From contig NZ_FMTM01000009.1 of NCBI RefSeq assembly GCF_900099775.1, positions 124,001 to 188,000 on the forward strand: DNA of 64,000 nucleotides. Direction: 5' to 3'. The translations under genes were made by a program, and so were the position numbers. Positions 44,012 to 52,565 of the stretch are shown here, in pieces. Below the pieces are notes generated by a model that did no database searches, was not told where the DNA came from, and was given only the letters and a program-made list of their open reading frames with translations. How positions within the stretch are numbered: position 1 is the first letter of the stretch; every line of letters starts with the position of its first letter. This DNA comes from Rhizobium mongolense subsp. loessense (GTDB taxonomy: Bacteria > Pseudomonadota > Alphaproteobacteria > Rhizobiales > Rhizobiaceae).

Positions 44012-44745
44012 TCAGGATCAGCAATCTCGATGTTGTCTATGGTGCGGGCAAGACGCGCAACCACGTCGTAAAAGGGGTAGGCTTTGACGTCGGCAAGGGC
44101 GAAACGCTTGGCATCGTCGGGGAATCCGGCTGCGGCAAATCAACGGTCCTGCGGTCTCTGGCCGGTATCGAGCAGGGCTGGACGGGTTCCATAGAACTCG
44201 ACGGCAAGGCAATCGGAAAGATCCGGTCGCGAAATGAGCTGAAGTGCGCTCAAATGGTGTTCCAGGATCCCTATGGTTCGCTTCATCCGCGTCATCGCAT
44301 CGGGACGGCCCTGGCCGAGCCTCTGCGCTCGATGGGACACGGTGATGGCTGGTCTGCCGTTCAAAAGGCGCTGCGGCAGGTGGGACTGCCCGACAGCTTT
44401 GCAAACCGGTTTCCTCACGAATTGTCGGGAGGCCAGCGTCAGCGCGTTGCTATTGCGCGAGCTCTTATCCTGTCGCCGCCGATCCTGCTGCTCGATGAGC
44501 CAACCTCGGCACTCGACGTCTCCGTTCAGGCCGAGATCCTCAATCTTCTTGCAGACAAGCGCGACGAACATGGGCTGACCTATGTGCTCGTGAGCCACGA
44601 TCTCGCAGTGATCGCGCACATGTGCGACAGGGTGCTTGTCATGAAAGATGGTGCTTTCGTCGATGAACTGACGAAAGCCGATCTTCAATCAGGCGTCACC
44701 CATGCCGATTACTCACGCGAACTTTTCGAGGCGAGTTTTCTCTGA
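44008..44745 (+). CDS. Opp/Dpp-type ABC transporter ATP-binding protein (DppF-like, short)
   Basis: 245-residue ATPase. Walker A GESGCGKST is at 38-46, the signature LSGGQRQRVAIARAL near 140 and Walker B ILLLDEPTSALDVS near 160. It lacks the C-terminal oligopeptide extension of full-length DppF/OppF (about 320 residues), ending soon after the switch region. Overlaps its partner by four bases and ends the operon 19 bases before a convergent gene. Confidence 0.9.
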   Translation: MIRISNLDVVYGAGKTRNHVVKGVGFDVGKGETLGIVGESGCGKSTVLRSLAGIEQGWTGSIELDGKAIGKIRSRNELKCAQMVFQDPYGSLHPRHRIGTALAEPLRSMGHGDGWSAVQKALRQVGLPDSFANRFPHELSGGQRQRVAIARALILSPPILLLDEPTSALDVSVQAEILNLLADKRDEHGLTYVLVSHDLAVIAHMCDRVLVMKDGAFVDELTKADLQSGVTHADYSRELFEASFL

Positions 44746-44747
44746 TT

Positions 44748-44764
44748 CCGGCTCGACGAGCCGG
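44748..44764. terminator. Palindrome between convergent importer operons
   Basis: CCGGCTCG-A-CGAGCCGG is a perfect 8-1-8 palindrome filling the short gap between two convergent operons. Without a T-run it is a candidate shared stop or mRNA 3' end stabiliser. Confidence 0.45.
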
Positions 44765-45748
44765 CTATGCTCCGAATCTGTGCGCTGCGCCTTCCACCGG
44801 ACTTGCCCAAACGGTGGCACCCGTTGCAAAGGCGGTCTCTCCTTCGGCGCGCACCACCATTTCGCCGATTTCCGGAACATCCAGATAGAGGATGGCATCG
44901 GCGCCGAGGCGTTCGATATGTCTGACCCTGCCTTGCCAGTCGCCTTTGGTTTGGGAAAGGCGAATATGCTCGGGTCGGATCCCGTAGGTCTGGCAGCCGA
45001 AGCGCTGCGCAACCTCGCCCGTGTAAAGGTTCATCTTCGGGCTGCCGATAAAGCCCGCGACGAAGGGCGTCGCCGGCTTGCGGTAGAGTTCCATCGGGCT
45101 GCCCACCTGCTCGACCCTGCCACCGTTCAGGACGACGATCTTGTCGGCCATCGTCATCGCCTCGACCTGGTCGTGGGTAACGTAGATCATGGTTGTCTTC
45201 AGGCGTGTATGGAGTTCTGCAATCTCAAGCCGCATTTGGGCTCGCAAAGATGCGTCGAGGTTCGAGAGCGGCTCGTCGAACAGGAAGACTTTCGGATCAC
45301 GAACGATCGCGCGGCCGATGGCAACGCGCTGCCTTTGCCCGCCGGAGAGCGCCTTCGGCTTGCGGTCGAGCAAATGGATGAGCTGCAAGGTCTCGGCTGC
45401 TGCGCGGACCTTGGCCTCGATCTCGGATTTCGGGCGGCGGGCAAGCGAAAGCCCGAAGCCGATATTTTCCGCAACCGTCATATGCGGATAAAGCGCATAG
45501 CTCTGAAATACCATGGCGATACCGCGCTTCGATGGTTCTGCGTCCGTGACATCCTTGCCGCCTATGGTCAGCTTGCCGGACGTCGACTCCTCCAGCCCGG
45601 CAATGATCCGCAGCAAGGTGGATTTTCCGCATCCAGACGGCCCGACAAACACGACAAATTCACCGGAACGCACCTCCAGATCGATGCCCTTGATGACATC
45701 AAGGGCGCCAAAGCTCTTGCAAATCCGGGTGAGGGTGAGCTCAGCCAT
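44765..45748 (-). CDS. CUT1 sugar ABC transporter ATP-binding protein (UgpC/MalK-like)
   Basis: 327-residue ATPase. Walker A GPSGCGKST is at 36-44, the signature LSGGQRQRVAIGRA near 134 and Walker B VFLFDEPLSNLDASL near 154. A C-terminal TOBE-type regulatory region is present but short, making the protein some 30 residues shorter than typical MalK-like subunits. Last gene of the rhamnosidase-linked importer operon; its stop is seven bases from the neighbouring permease on the upstream side. Confidence 0.9.
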   Translation of the reverse strand: MAELTLTRICKSFGALDVIKGIDLEVRSGEFVVFVGPSGCGKSTLLRIIAGLEESTSGKLTIGGKDVTDAEPSKRGIAMVFQSYALYPHMTVAENIGFGLSLARRPKSEIEAKVRAAAETLQLIHLLDRKPKALSGGQRQRVAIGRAIVRDPKVFLFDEPLSNLDASLRAQMRLEIAELHTRLKTTMIYVTHDQVEAMTMADKIVVLNGGRVEQVGSPMELYRKPATPFVAGFIGSPKMNLYTGEVAQRFGCQTYGIRPEHIRLSQTKGDWQGRVRHIERLGADAILYLDVPEIGEMVVRAEGETAFATGATVWASPVEGAAHRFGA

Positions 45749-45754
45749 TTGACA

Positions 45755-46582
45755 CTAACCTTTCACTGCGCCAGCAGTCATGCCCGCCACGATCTGCCTG
45801 TTGAAGAAGATGAAAACGATGAGGGGAGGGACGGTAACGAGCAGGATGTTCATGAAGAGCAGGTTGTACTGGCTCGTGTACATGCTCTGGAAATTATAGA
45901 GTGTCAGCTGCACAGTGACGTTCTCTTTGCCTGGCAGGTAATAGAGCGGGTTCGTGAAGTCGTTGAAGATCGCGATCGACTGCACGACGATATTGGTCAC
46001 CGTCACCGGCTTGAGCAGAGGTAGGATCACCCGGAAGAATATCTGCCAAGGCTTTGCCCCATCGATCAGTGCCGCTTCATCGAGATCGCGGGGAATGGTC
46101 GAAATGAACGATCGGTAGAGCAGGGTCGAGAACGAGAGATTATAGGCGACCTGGATCAGGATCATTCCGATCATGGTCTTGAAGAGGCCGATTTCCTGAA
46201 GCAGTCCGATCGTTGGAACGACAGCCGGTGGCATCATCAGTCCCATGAAGAGCGCACCCGAGGCAACGCCATTCCAGCGGGTTCTGCGGCGCTGCATGAC
46301 ATAGCCGACCATTGCCGAAAACAGTATCAGTATGGTGACCGAGACGACGGTGATCAGCGTCGAATTGAAATATGCCAGCACGAGCTGATAGTCGCGCGCC
46401 TGGAACACTGCTGCGAGATTGTCCCAGAACAGCCACTGTTCCGGGAGCGCGAAGTCGAGCCGGGATGCCTCGGATTTCGACTTGACCGCCTGGAGTGCGA
46501 TGAACACGAACGGCAGCACGAAGATGACGGTGGCGACGGCAAGTGCGATCACGCCGCTCACAAAGGGCCGCATCTGTCTCAT
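45755..46582 (-). CDS. CUT1 sugar ABC transporter permease (MalG-like)
   Basis: 275-residue inner-membrane permease with about six hydrophobic segments and the EAA docking loop LDEAALIDGAKPWQIFF near residue 178. ATG 46582 overlaps the upstream permease stop (ATGA at 46579-46582); the longer frame to 46762 lies within that gene. Pairs with the MalF-like subunit. Confidence 0.91.
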   Translation of the reverse strand: MRQMRPFVSGVIALAVATVIFVLPFVFIALQAVKSKSEASRLDFALPEQWLFWDNLAAVFQARDYQLVLAYFNSTLITVVSVTILILFSAMVGYVMQRRRTRWNGVASGALFMGLMMPPAVVPTIGLLQEIGLFKTMIGMILIQVAYNLSFSTLLYRSFISTIPRDLDEAALIDGAKPWQIFFRVILPLLKPVTVTNIVVQSIAIFNDFTNPLYYLPGKENVTVQLTLYNFQSMYTSQYNLLFMNILLVTVPPLIVFIFFNRQIVAGMTAGAVKG

Positions 46583-47457
46583 TGTTCGACCTCGCGCCGG
46601 TTGAGCCACACGGTAAGCGGTAGAATGATGATGGCGATCAGCGCAAACAGGATGACATTGCCCGCAGTCGACAAGCCGTAGAATCCCGCCTGATACTGTT
46701 TGTAGATGACCGACGCGATCACATCCGAGGAAAAGCCCGGTCCACCGCGCGTCATCGCCCAAATGAGATCGAACGACCGGAGGCCGCCGATCAACGACAG
46801 CGTGATGACGGTGATCGTCGCCGGACGCACAAGAGGCAGAGTGATGCGCCAGAACTGCTGGAAACGTGTGGCACCGTCAATTCTGGCCGCCTCGTAGTAA
46901 TCGGGGCTGATTGCTGCCAGGCCAGCGATGAAAATCAAGGTGGCAAGACCCACGCCTTTCCAGAGATCGACGAGCGCCACGGAAAAAAGTGCAAGCGCCG
47001 GATTGGTCAGCCAGCCTGGTCCGGGAATGGCGAGCGCTTCAAGCATGGCATTGATGATGCCCTTTGTCGGGTGCATCATCACGGTAAAGGTAATGCCGAT
47101 GCCGATCGTCGATACCAGAACTGGAAAGAAAACGAGCGTGCGCAGGAAACCTCGAGCGAAAATATTGCCGGTCAGCAGCACGGCGAGCCCGAGCCCGCAA
47201 ATCGTCTTCAGGCCGGAGGTCGTTAAGGCGTAGATCAGCGTGTTGACGAGGCCCTTGACCAGAAACGGCTCGGAAAAGAACTGTCGGAAGTTCTCCAATC
47301 CAATGAACTCGGCGGTCGAAAGATCCCAACGTGTGAGGCTGAACCAGACAGAGGACACCGTAGGGACGACAAACAGCACTCCGTAGACGGCTGCGGCAGG
47401 CAGAAAAAACCACAAGGGATAGGGCGATTTGCGTGAGCGGAGGCGGGTTTCGGTCAT
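46579..47457 (-). CDS. CUT1 sugar ABC transporter permease (MalF-like)
   Basis: 292-residue permease with about six hydrophobic segments; the docking loop reads YYEAARIDGATRFQQFWRITLP near residues 200-220 (quoted in part: EAARIDGATRFQQFW). ATG 47457 follows AGAGGT. A perfect hairpin separates it from the binding-protein gene. Part of the operon led by the alpha-L-rhamnosidase. Confidence 0.91.
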   Translation of the reverse strand: MTETRLRSRKSPYPLWFFLPAAAVYGVLFVVPTVSSVWFSLTRWDLSTAEFIGLENFRQFFSEPFLVKGLVNTLIYALTTSGLKTICGLGLAVLLTGNIFARGFLRTLVFFPVLVSTIGIGITFTVMMHPTKGIINAMLEALAIPGPGWLTNPALALFSVALVDLWKGVGLATLIFIAGLAAISPDYYEAARIDGATRFQQFWRITLPLVRPATITVITLSLIGGLRSFDLIWAMTRGGPGFSSDVIASVIYKQYQAGFYGLSTAGNVILFALIAIIILPLTVWLNRREVEQ

Positions 47458-47480
47458 GTTTACCTCTTCGATCGGGTGGG

Positions 47481-47501
47481 CCTCGCCCGCGAAGGGCGAG
47501 G
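47481..47501 (-). promoter_or_regulatory. Intercistronic hairpin after the CUT1 binding-protein gene
   Basis: CCTCGCCC and GGGCGAGG form a perfect 8-bp stem with a five-base loop in the 64-base gap between binding-protein stop and permease start. It has no T-run and probably protects the upstream mRNA. Confidence 0.6.
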
Positions 47502-47521
47502 TCAGCTTTCCCGAAGGGCCA

Positions 47522-48802
47522 CTACCAGTTGGGTAGACCGAGCTGCTTTGCCTGCTTGCGCACGTCATCGTCATAAAGGGCGGCCGCCTCGGCTGGCTGG
47601 CGGATGCCGGACCCGACCTCGACGGTGATCTGTTCAAGGGCCGGTCCCTTGATCGGCGATACGAATTCCAGCGCCGGCGTAGTCGCCTTCGCTTCGAAAT
47701 AGGGGAGCATGTCCCTCACCGCGGGCGGGACGTCGGCTGGCAGCGCACATCCGTTAACCAGGGACGGACCTTGGGCCGTGTTGGTTTCAACCATGATCTT
47801 GCAGCCTTCGACGCTTCCGGCGAAATCCACAAATTTCCGGGCTTCCTCCGCGTTCTGGCCAGCGAGCGGGACATAAAGGGCAGGCGGCATCCAGACCGTC
47901 AGACCGTTCTTGGCCGCATCGTCCCCCGGCTGCGCGAAGAAGCCGACGCCCTCAAGATTTTCCGGATAGTTCTGCTTCAAAGCGCCGACGGCAAAGGTGA
48001 GCATAGGATAATGGGCGGCTTCGCCTGTCGCCACCATCCTGAGGCCGTCGTCATAGCTTGCTGCACCGAAATCCTCGTTCATGAGCCCGGCGTCATGAAC
48101 CTCCTTCAAGCGCTCGAAACCTTTCATGGCCGCAGGCGTCGTCGCGTATTTCGCTTTGTTGGCCGTATAGTCGTTTGCGAAGTTCGGCGCGGCTTGGTGC
48201 AGGTTGTAATAATCCGCCAGAACGAAGAGCTGCGAGGTCCATGTGTCGCGATAGGTCTGGGCAACAGCGACTTTGCCGGCCGCCTTCACCTTTTCGTTGT
48301 TGGCCATGAACTCCGCCCATCTTTTCGGGACTGGCAGGCCGAGTTCCTGATAGATTTTTCTGTTGTAGAGGATCCCGCCAGCCATCGCCGTTCCGAAGGG
48401 GACGCCGTATAGCTTGCCGTCAGCGCGGACCACGGCCTTGAAACCCTCGTCTACGTTTGCCTGGGACGAAAGATCACTGAGGTTGGCAAGCGTCTGTGCA
48501 GGTTTCAGCGCCTGCATCAGCGAGCCGGAATTGTACAGGAAGACATCCGACATCTCGCCTGTCGCCAGTCGCGTCTTGACGATGTTGTCGCCCTCGCCAC
48601 CACCCGGCCGCTGCTCGATTTCGATCGTTACATCCGGTGCGATCTTCTCGTAAGCTGCAACCAGTGCCTCGGCGGCTGCGACCGTATCGGGGCTGTTATC
48701 GATCAGGAACGAGAGCGTTGTTTCTGCGTTCGACGGCCCTGCGGCAATCAGCGCTGTGAATGCCGACGCACCGGCAAGAATGACTTTGATGCGGTTTGTC
48801 AT
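47522..48802 (-). CDS. CUT1 sugar ABC transporter substrate-binding protein
   Basis: 426-residue family 1 extracellular binding protein with a signal peptide (about residues 1-26, ending GPSNAE). The AAAEALVAAYEKIAPDVTIEI stretch (residues about 42-62) and GVPFGTAMAGGILYNRKI near 135 are typical. GAGGA precedes the ATG. It lies between the rhamnosidase gene and the permeases, so its ligand is probably a rhamnose-containing glycoside or oligosaccharide. Confidence 0.9.
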   Translation of the reverse strand: MTNRIKVILAGASAFTALIAAGPSNAETTLSFLIDNSPDTVAAAEALVAAYEKIAPDVTIEIEQRPGGGEGDNIVKTRLATGEMSDVFLYNSGSLMQALKPAQTLANLSDLSSQANVDEGFKAVVRADGKLYGVPFGTAMAGGILYNRKIYQELGLPVPKRWAEFMANNEKVKAAGKVAVAQTYRDTWTSQLFVLADYYNLHQAAPNFANDYTANKAKYATTPAAMKGFERLKEVHDAGLMNEDFGAASYDDGLRMVATGEAAHYPMLTFAVGALKQNYPENLEGVGFFAQPGDDAAKNGLTVWMPPALYVPLAGQNAEEARKFVDFAGSVEGCKIMVETNTAQGPSLVNGCALPADVPPAVRDMLPYFEAKATTPALEFVSPIKGPALEQITVEVGSGIRQPAEAAALYDDDVRKQAKQLGLPNW

Positions 48803-48845
48803 GACGTTCCTCCTCTGAACGGTTTGACGGTGGCAGGTATGCTCC

Positions 48846-51167
48846 TCAAAGATGGGGAAGAGAAAAGATCAGCTCATGTGTTCCCGCTCGAAGGACGGCT
48901 TCCCCCATGACAGGCTTGCCGTTAAGCAGCGGGTTGTGATGCCGTCGTGCGGGCCGGAATCGACCGACGCAGCCTTCTGGAAGCGTCACTTTATAGGTGA
49001 CCCTGTTGCCGCTGCACTCCCATTGAGCTTCAATTCGACCTTGACGCACGTCATGATAGGCGGTGACGGGCGAGAGCGCGGCAATCGGCGCTGGATCGAC
49101 GATGACCTCGGAAAAACCAGGTGCGTTTCGGCTTGGCGAGATGCCCGCGACGCTCTCAAACAGCCATTGGCACACGGCGCCATAGGCATAATGGTTGTAG
49201 CTGTTCATGTCAGGCTCGTAGATGGTGCCGTCCGGCGCCATTGAATCCCAGCGCTCCCAGATCGTGGTTGCGCCCTTGGATACCTGATAGAGCCAGCCCG
49301 GAACCTCCTGCTGCAGGAACACCTTTTCGGCAAGGTCGTCCAATCCGAGCTTCGTCAAAGCCGGCAGCAGGGCGGGCGTGCCTATGAAACCCGTGCCGAT
49401 CTTGTAGTCCGCATCGATGATCACCTGTCTGAAGTGCTGCTTGGCAGCCTCCTGGTGCTCAGCCGGGATCAGGTCGTATAGGAACGCCAGCGCGTAAGAC
49501 GTCTGGTCGTTATGTGCAATGCGTCCGGATGGCGCGATGAATTCGTGCGCAAACGCACGTCGAATTTCTTCAGCACGGCCCCTCATGCGCGCCTCCAGAG
49601 CCTGGTTGCCGAGGATCGCTGCGATCTTCGCCAGCAAATCGGTGGAGATGAAGTGGTAGAGCGTTGCAGCGCAATCGTCGGCAACAGTCGGGCGCGGCTT
49701 CCGGTTGTCGCCGATCGGCTGCAGCCAGTCCCCGAATGTGAAGCCGCGGTCACCCCAGCGGGATGGCGGGCGCACGATCGGACCATTTGATATCGACCAG
49801 ACGAAGTCGACCCAGCGCACCATGGCATTCAGGCATTCGCAAAGAACTGCCCGATCCTCGTAATGCGTGTAAAGAACCCAGGGGATCACGACGATGGCGT
49901 CGCCCCAGCCGGTCGAACCGACAAATCCCGGAAAGTTCTTCGGATGCAGGCGTGTCGGGTCGGGCGAAAAGTGGGAAATGGCACCATCCTCACGTTGATC
50001 GGCCATCACATCGCGCAGATATTTCCGGAAGAAGGTCTGGCTGTCCGTCAGCCAGCAGGCGGTCGCAGCAAACACCTGAGCGTCGCCTGTCCAGCCGAGG
50101 CGTTCGTCGCGCTGGGGGCAATCGGTCGGGACCTCGATGAAATTGGCGCGCTGTGACCAGATCGTGTTCTGGACAAGCCGGTTGACGAGCGCGTTGCCCG
50201 ACTGGAAGCCGCCAGTCAGATTGGGCACGGAGGAGATCGGAACCGACGAGATCGCCAGGATACGGGCATCGCCCCTAGCCGTCACTCTGGCATAGCGGAA
50301 GCCTTGAAAGCTGAAGTGTGGCGCATAGGTCTGTTCGCCGTCTCCGCAGAGCGTATAGATCGTATGGGCTTTTGCGGTGCGATAGTTGCGATTGTCGAAG
50401 TGACGGCCAGGCCCCAAGACTTCCGAATGTTCCACGCGGATTTCGGCGCCTGCTGCCCCGCGGACCGTATAGCGCACATAGCCGCCGATGTTCTGGCCGA
50501 AGTCGTAGATGGTCCGTCCTTCCGCGTCGGTCCAACTATCAACCGGAGCGATCGGCGGCAATTCACGCACTGGCGCCGTTTCGTGCGCGACGAGCAACGC
50601 CTTGTCGAATGGCAGCCTCACCGTGCCGTGAGTGTCGGCAAGCCTTTCTTCGCGTGCATCATAGATCTCACCGAAATAGATGCCGGATTTGCGGATCGGC
50701 AGCAGCCCGCTCTGCCACGTGGTATCGGTTGAGACAATGACGCCATTCGGCCCGATGAGGTCTGCAATGGCTGCCGTTTGGTCACCCCAGCAATTGGGAA
50801 TGGCCTTTTGACCCCACATGAGCGGAGACCGGTACCATCCGTCGGCAAGCCAGATCTCGATGCGATTCTGGCCAGGCTTGATGAGGTCTGAGACGTCGTA
50901 GCGCTGATAGGCCAGGCGATGATCGTAGTTGGTCCAGCCGGGTGTCAGGAGGTCATTGCCGACCCGTTTGCCATTGATGAAGCAGCGATAAAGACCGAGC
51001 GCTGAGATGAAAAGTTCGGCAGGCGTCTCTACGCCATCGCAGTTGAACCACTTGGCGACAAAACTTGCGGCCGTTCCCTGACCGCGATCCGACAGCGGCG
51101 CGATCATATCGCTGGTCCAGTCTCGTGAAACCAGATTGACGCTGGCCGTCATCGGCTGAAAATTCAT
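48846..51167 (-). CDS. Alpha-L-rhamnosidase, glycoside hydrolase family 78
   Basis: 773-residue enzyme releasing terminal alpha-L-rhamnose from glycosides. N-terminal beta domains (about residues 1-310) include GKRVGNDLLTPGWTNYDHR. The (alpha/alpha)6 catalytic domain begins near 320 with the GH78 hallmark DCPQRDERLGWTGDAQ at 349-364, holding acidic active-site residues. A C-terminal beta domain follows near 680. No signal peptide is seen, so it probably acts in the cytoplasm on imported glycosides. First gene of the operon with the CUT1 importer; a palindromic operator lies 19 bases upstream. Confidence 0.93.
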   Translation of the reverse strand: MNFQPMTASVNLVSRDWTSDMIAPLSDRGQGTAASFVAKWFNCDGVETPAELFISALGLYRCFINGKRVGNDLLTPGWTNYDHRLAYQRYDVSDLIKPGQNRIEIWLADGWYRSPLMWGQKAIPNCWGDQTAAIADLIGPNGVIVSTDTTWQSGLLPIRKSGIYFGEIYDAREERLADTHGTVRLPFDKALLVAHETAPVRELPPIAPVDSWTDAEGRTIYDFGQNIGGYVRYTVRGAAGAEIRVEHSEVLGPGRHFDNRNYRTAKAHTIYTLCGDGEQTYAPHFSFQGFRYARVTARGDARILAISSVPISSVPNLTGGFQSGNALVNRLVQNTIWSQRANFIEVPTDCPQRDERLGWTGDAQVFAATACWLTDSQTFFRKYLRDVMADQREDGAISHFSPDPTRLHPKNFPGFVGSTGWGDAIVVIPWVLYTHYEDRAVLCECLNAMVRWVDFVWSISNGPIVRPPSRWGDRGFTFGDWLQPIGDNRKPRPTVADDCAATLYHFISTDLLAKIAAILGNQALEARMRGRAEEIRRAFAHEFIAPSGRIAHNDQTSYALAFLYDLIPAEHQEAAKQHFRQVIIDADYKIGTGFIGTPALLPALTKLGLDDLAEKVFLQQEVPGWLYQVSKGATTIWERWDSMAPDGTIYEPDMNSYNHYAYGAVCQWLFESVAGISPSRNAPGFSEVIVDPAPIAALSPVTAYHDVRQGRIEAQWECSGNRVTYKVTLPEGCVGRFRPARRHHNPLLNGKPVMGEAVLRAGTHELIFSLPHL

Positions 51168-51185
51168 CAGATCCTCCAGATCTTT

Positions 51186-51215
51186 TGTAGAACGTTCTTC
51201 GTATAACGTTCTACA
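51186..51215. promoter_or_regulatory. Palindromic operator before the rhamnosidase operon
   Basis: TGTAGAACGTT and AACGTTCTACA form a perfect 11-base inverted repeat around an eight-base spacer. Each arm has the AACGTT core with central CG, as LacI-family sites do. It lies between the rhamnosidase start and the divergent LacI gene. Confidence 0.7.
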
Positions 51216-51307
51216 TTTTTTTCAGAAGCGCAATAGATATTTTGCGACCGGTCTGCCATGGTGATTTGGTGAGGCTCTAGGGCCTGCAGATCGAATCTGA
51301 GGATTTC

Positions 51308-52351
51308 ATGCCAATCAAAGAGAAGTCGAAGCCCGCAAAGCGCGATCGTGTGACGATACGGACGGTTGCTGCGCATGCAGGCGTGTCTGTCGCGGCGGTT
51401 TCGAAGGTCATGCGAAATGCATATGGTGTGAGCGAGAACCTTCGCGCCAAGGTGACCGGGTCGATTGAAGAACTGGGCTATCGGCCGTCAAGGACGGCAC
51501 GCGGCCTGCGCGGTCGCACGTTCACGATCGGGTTGCTCCTTGTCGACATACGCAATCCCTTCCTGCCCGAAGTCATCGACGGCGTGAACGGCGTTCTGGC
51601 GCCGTCGCACTACCAGGCAATGATCGGCGTCGGCGAAGGCCGCATGCAACTGGAGACCTCGCTTATCGAATCTATGATCGATTACAAGATGGATGGGCTC
51701 ATCCTCGTCGCTCCTCGCCTTCCTACTGAAATCATTGCAGAATTCGCAGCACAAGTTCCGATCGTGGCTGTCGGATATCATGATCCGAAAGCAAAGACCT
51801 TCGACACGGTCAACACCGATGACCAACGAGGGGCAGAGATTGCGGTCGAGGCATTGTTGAAATGTGGTTATCGCGACATCGAAATGCTCAGCCTGGGAGC
51901 CCGCGAAGGTCACAAGGTCTCCGTCGTGCGCCAGCGTGAGATCGGATACCGGCGCGCCATGCTGCGCGCCGGATTGAGCTCATCAGCACCGATCAGCCAC
52001 ATTCCTGTCCATTCCCCTAAGCGCGAAGAGGCAATGCGGGTGTTCCTGGCGCGAAGCGATCGGCCCCGTGCCGTCTTCTGCTGGAGCGATCTTGATGCGA
52101 TTACGCTTTTGAGCGCAGCCGCGGAAATGGGCGTGCGGGTACCCGAAGACCTGGCGGTCGTGGGCTATGACAATTCGACGACCGCAGCTCTTAGCCTGGT
52201 CAATCTGGCAAGCATCGACCAGTCGGGCAAGGAGCTCGGTGAAGCAGCGACGCGAACGCTTCTGTCCAGGATCGAGGGGCGTAGCGATCCGGAGCATCTG
52301 CTGCTGATGCCCTCGTTGGTCAACAGGAAGAGCTTAATCTTGCCGTTATGA
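51308..52351 (+). CDS. LacI-family regulator of the rhamnosidase/importer operon
   Basis: 347-residue repressor. The helix-turn-helix lies at about residues 15-36 (VTIRTVAAHAGVSVAAVSKVM) and the effector domain at about 70-345. It is divergent from the rhamnosidase operon with a strong palindrome in the shared 140-base region, so it most likely represses that operon and itself until a rhamnoside or rhamnose-like ligand arrives. Confidence 0.9.
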   Translation: MPIKEKSKPAKRDRVTIRTVAAHAGVSVAAVSKVMRNAYGVSENLRAKVTGSIEELGYRPSRTARGLRGRTFTIGLLLVDIRNPFLPEVIDGVNGVLAPSHYQAMIGVGEGRMQLETSLIESMIDYKMDGLILVAPRLPTEIIAEFAAQVPIVAVGYHDPKAKTFDTVNTDDQRGAEIAVEALLKCGYRDIEMLSLGAREGHKVSVVRQREIGYRRAMLRAGLSSSAPISHIPVHSPKREEAMRVFLARSDRPRAVFCWSDLDAITLLSAAAEMGVRVPEDLAVVGYDNSTTAALSLVNLASIDQSGKELGEAATRTLLSRIEGRSDPEHLLLMPSLVNRKSLILPL

Positions 52352-52565
52352 ACAAGGCCGCAGCAGAGAGTTTGTCCGCAAACGGGGAGTGTCAGGAAGT
52401 GGGTCAAAGACGGTTCTGCAGTTCTTGCCACTATGAGCTAAAGCCTGAACCATTGGTTTCATAAATCTACCGATCCACTTGTTTGTAGATACTTTTCGAG
52501 ATTCACTTGAAGCGAGGTCCAACGCAAGAACAGATCGTTTGCGGGCGCAGCAGTTGAAAAGCCTA

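Noticed and set aside
51197..51208. CTTCGTATAACG resembling part of a loxP arm
   Set aside because: Only a partial match inside a LacI-type inverted repeat, with no recombinase or second site.
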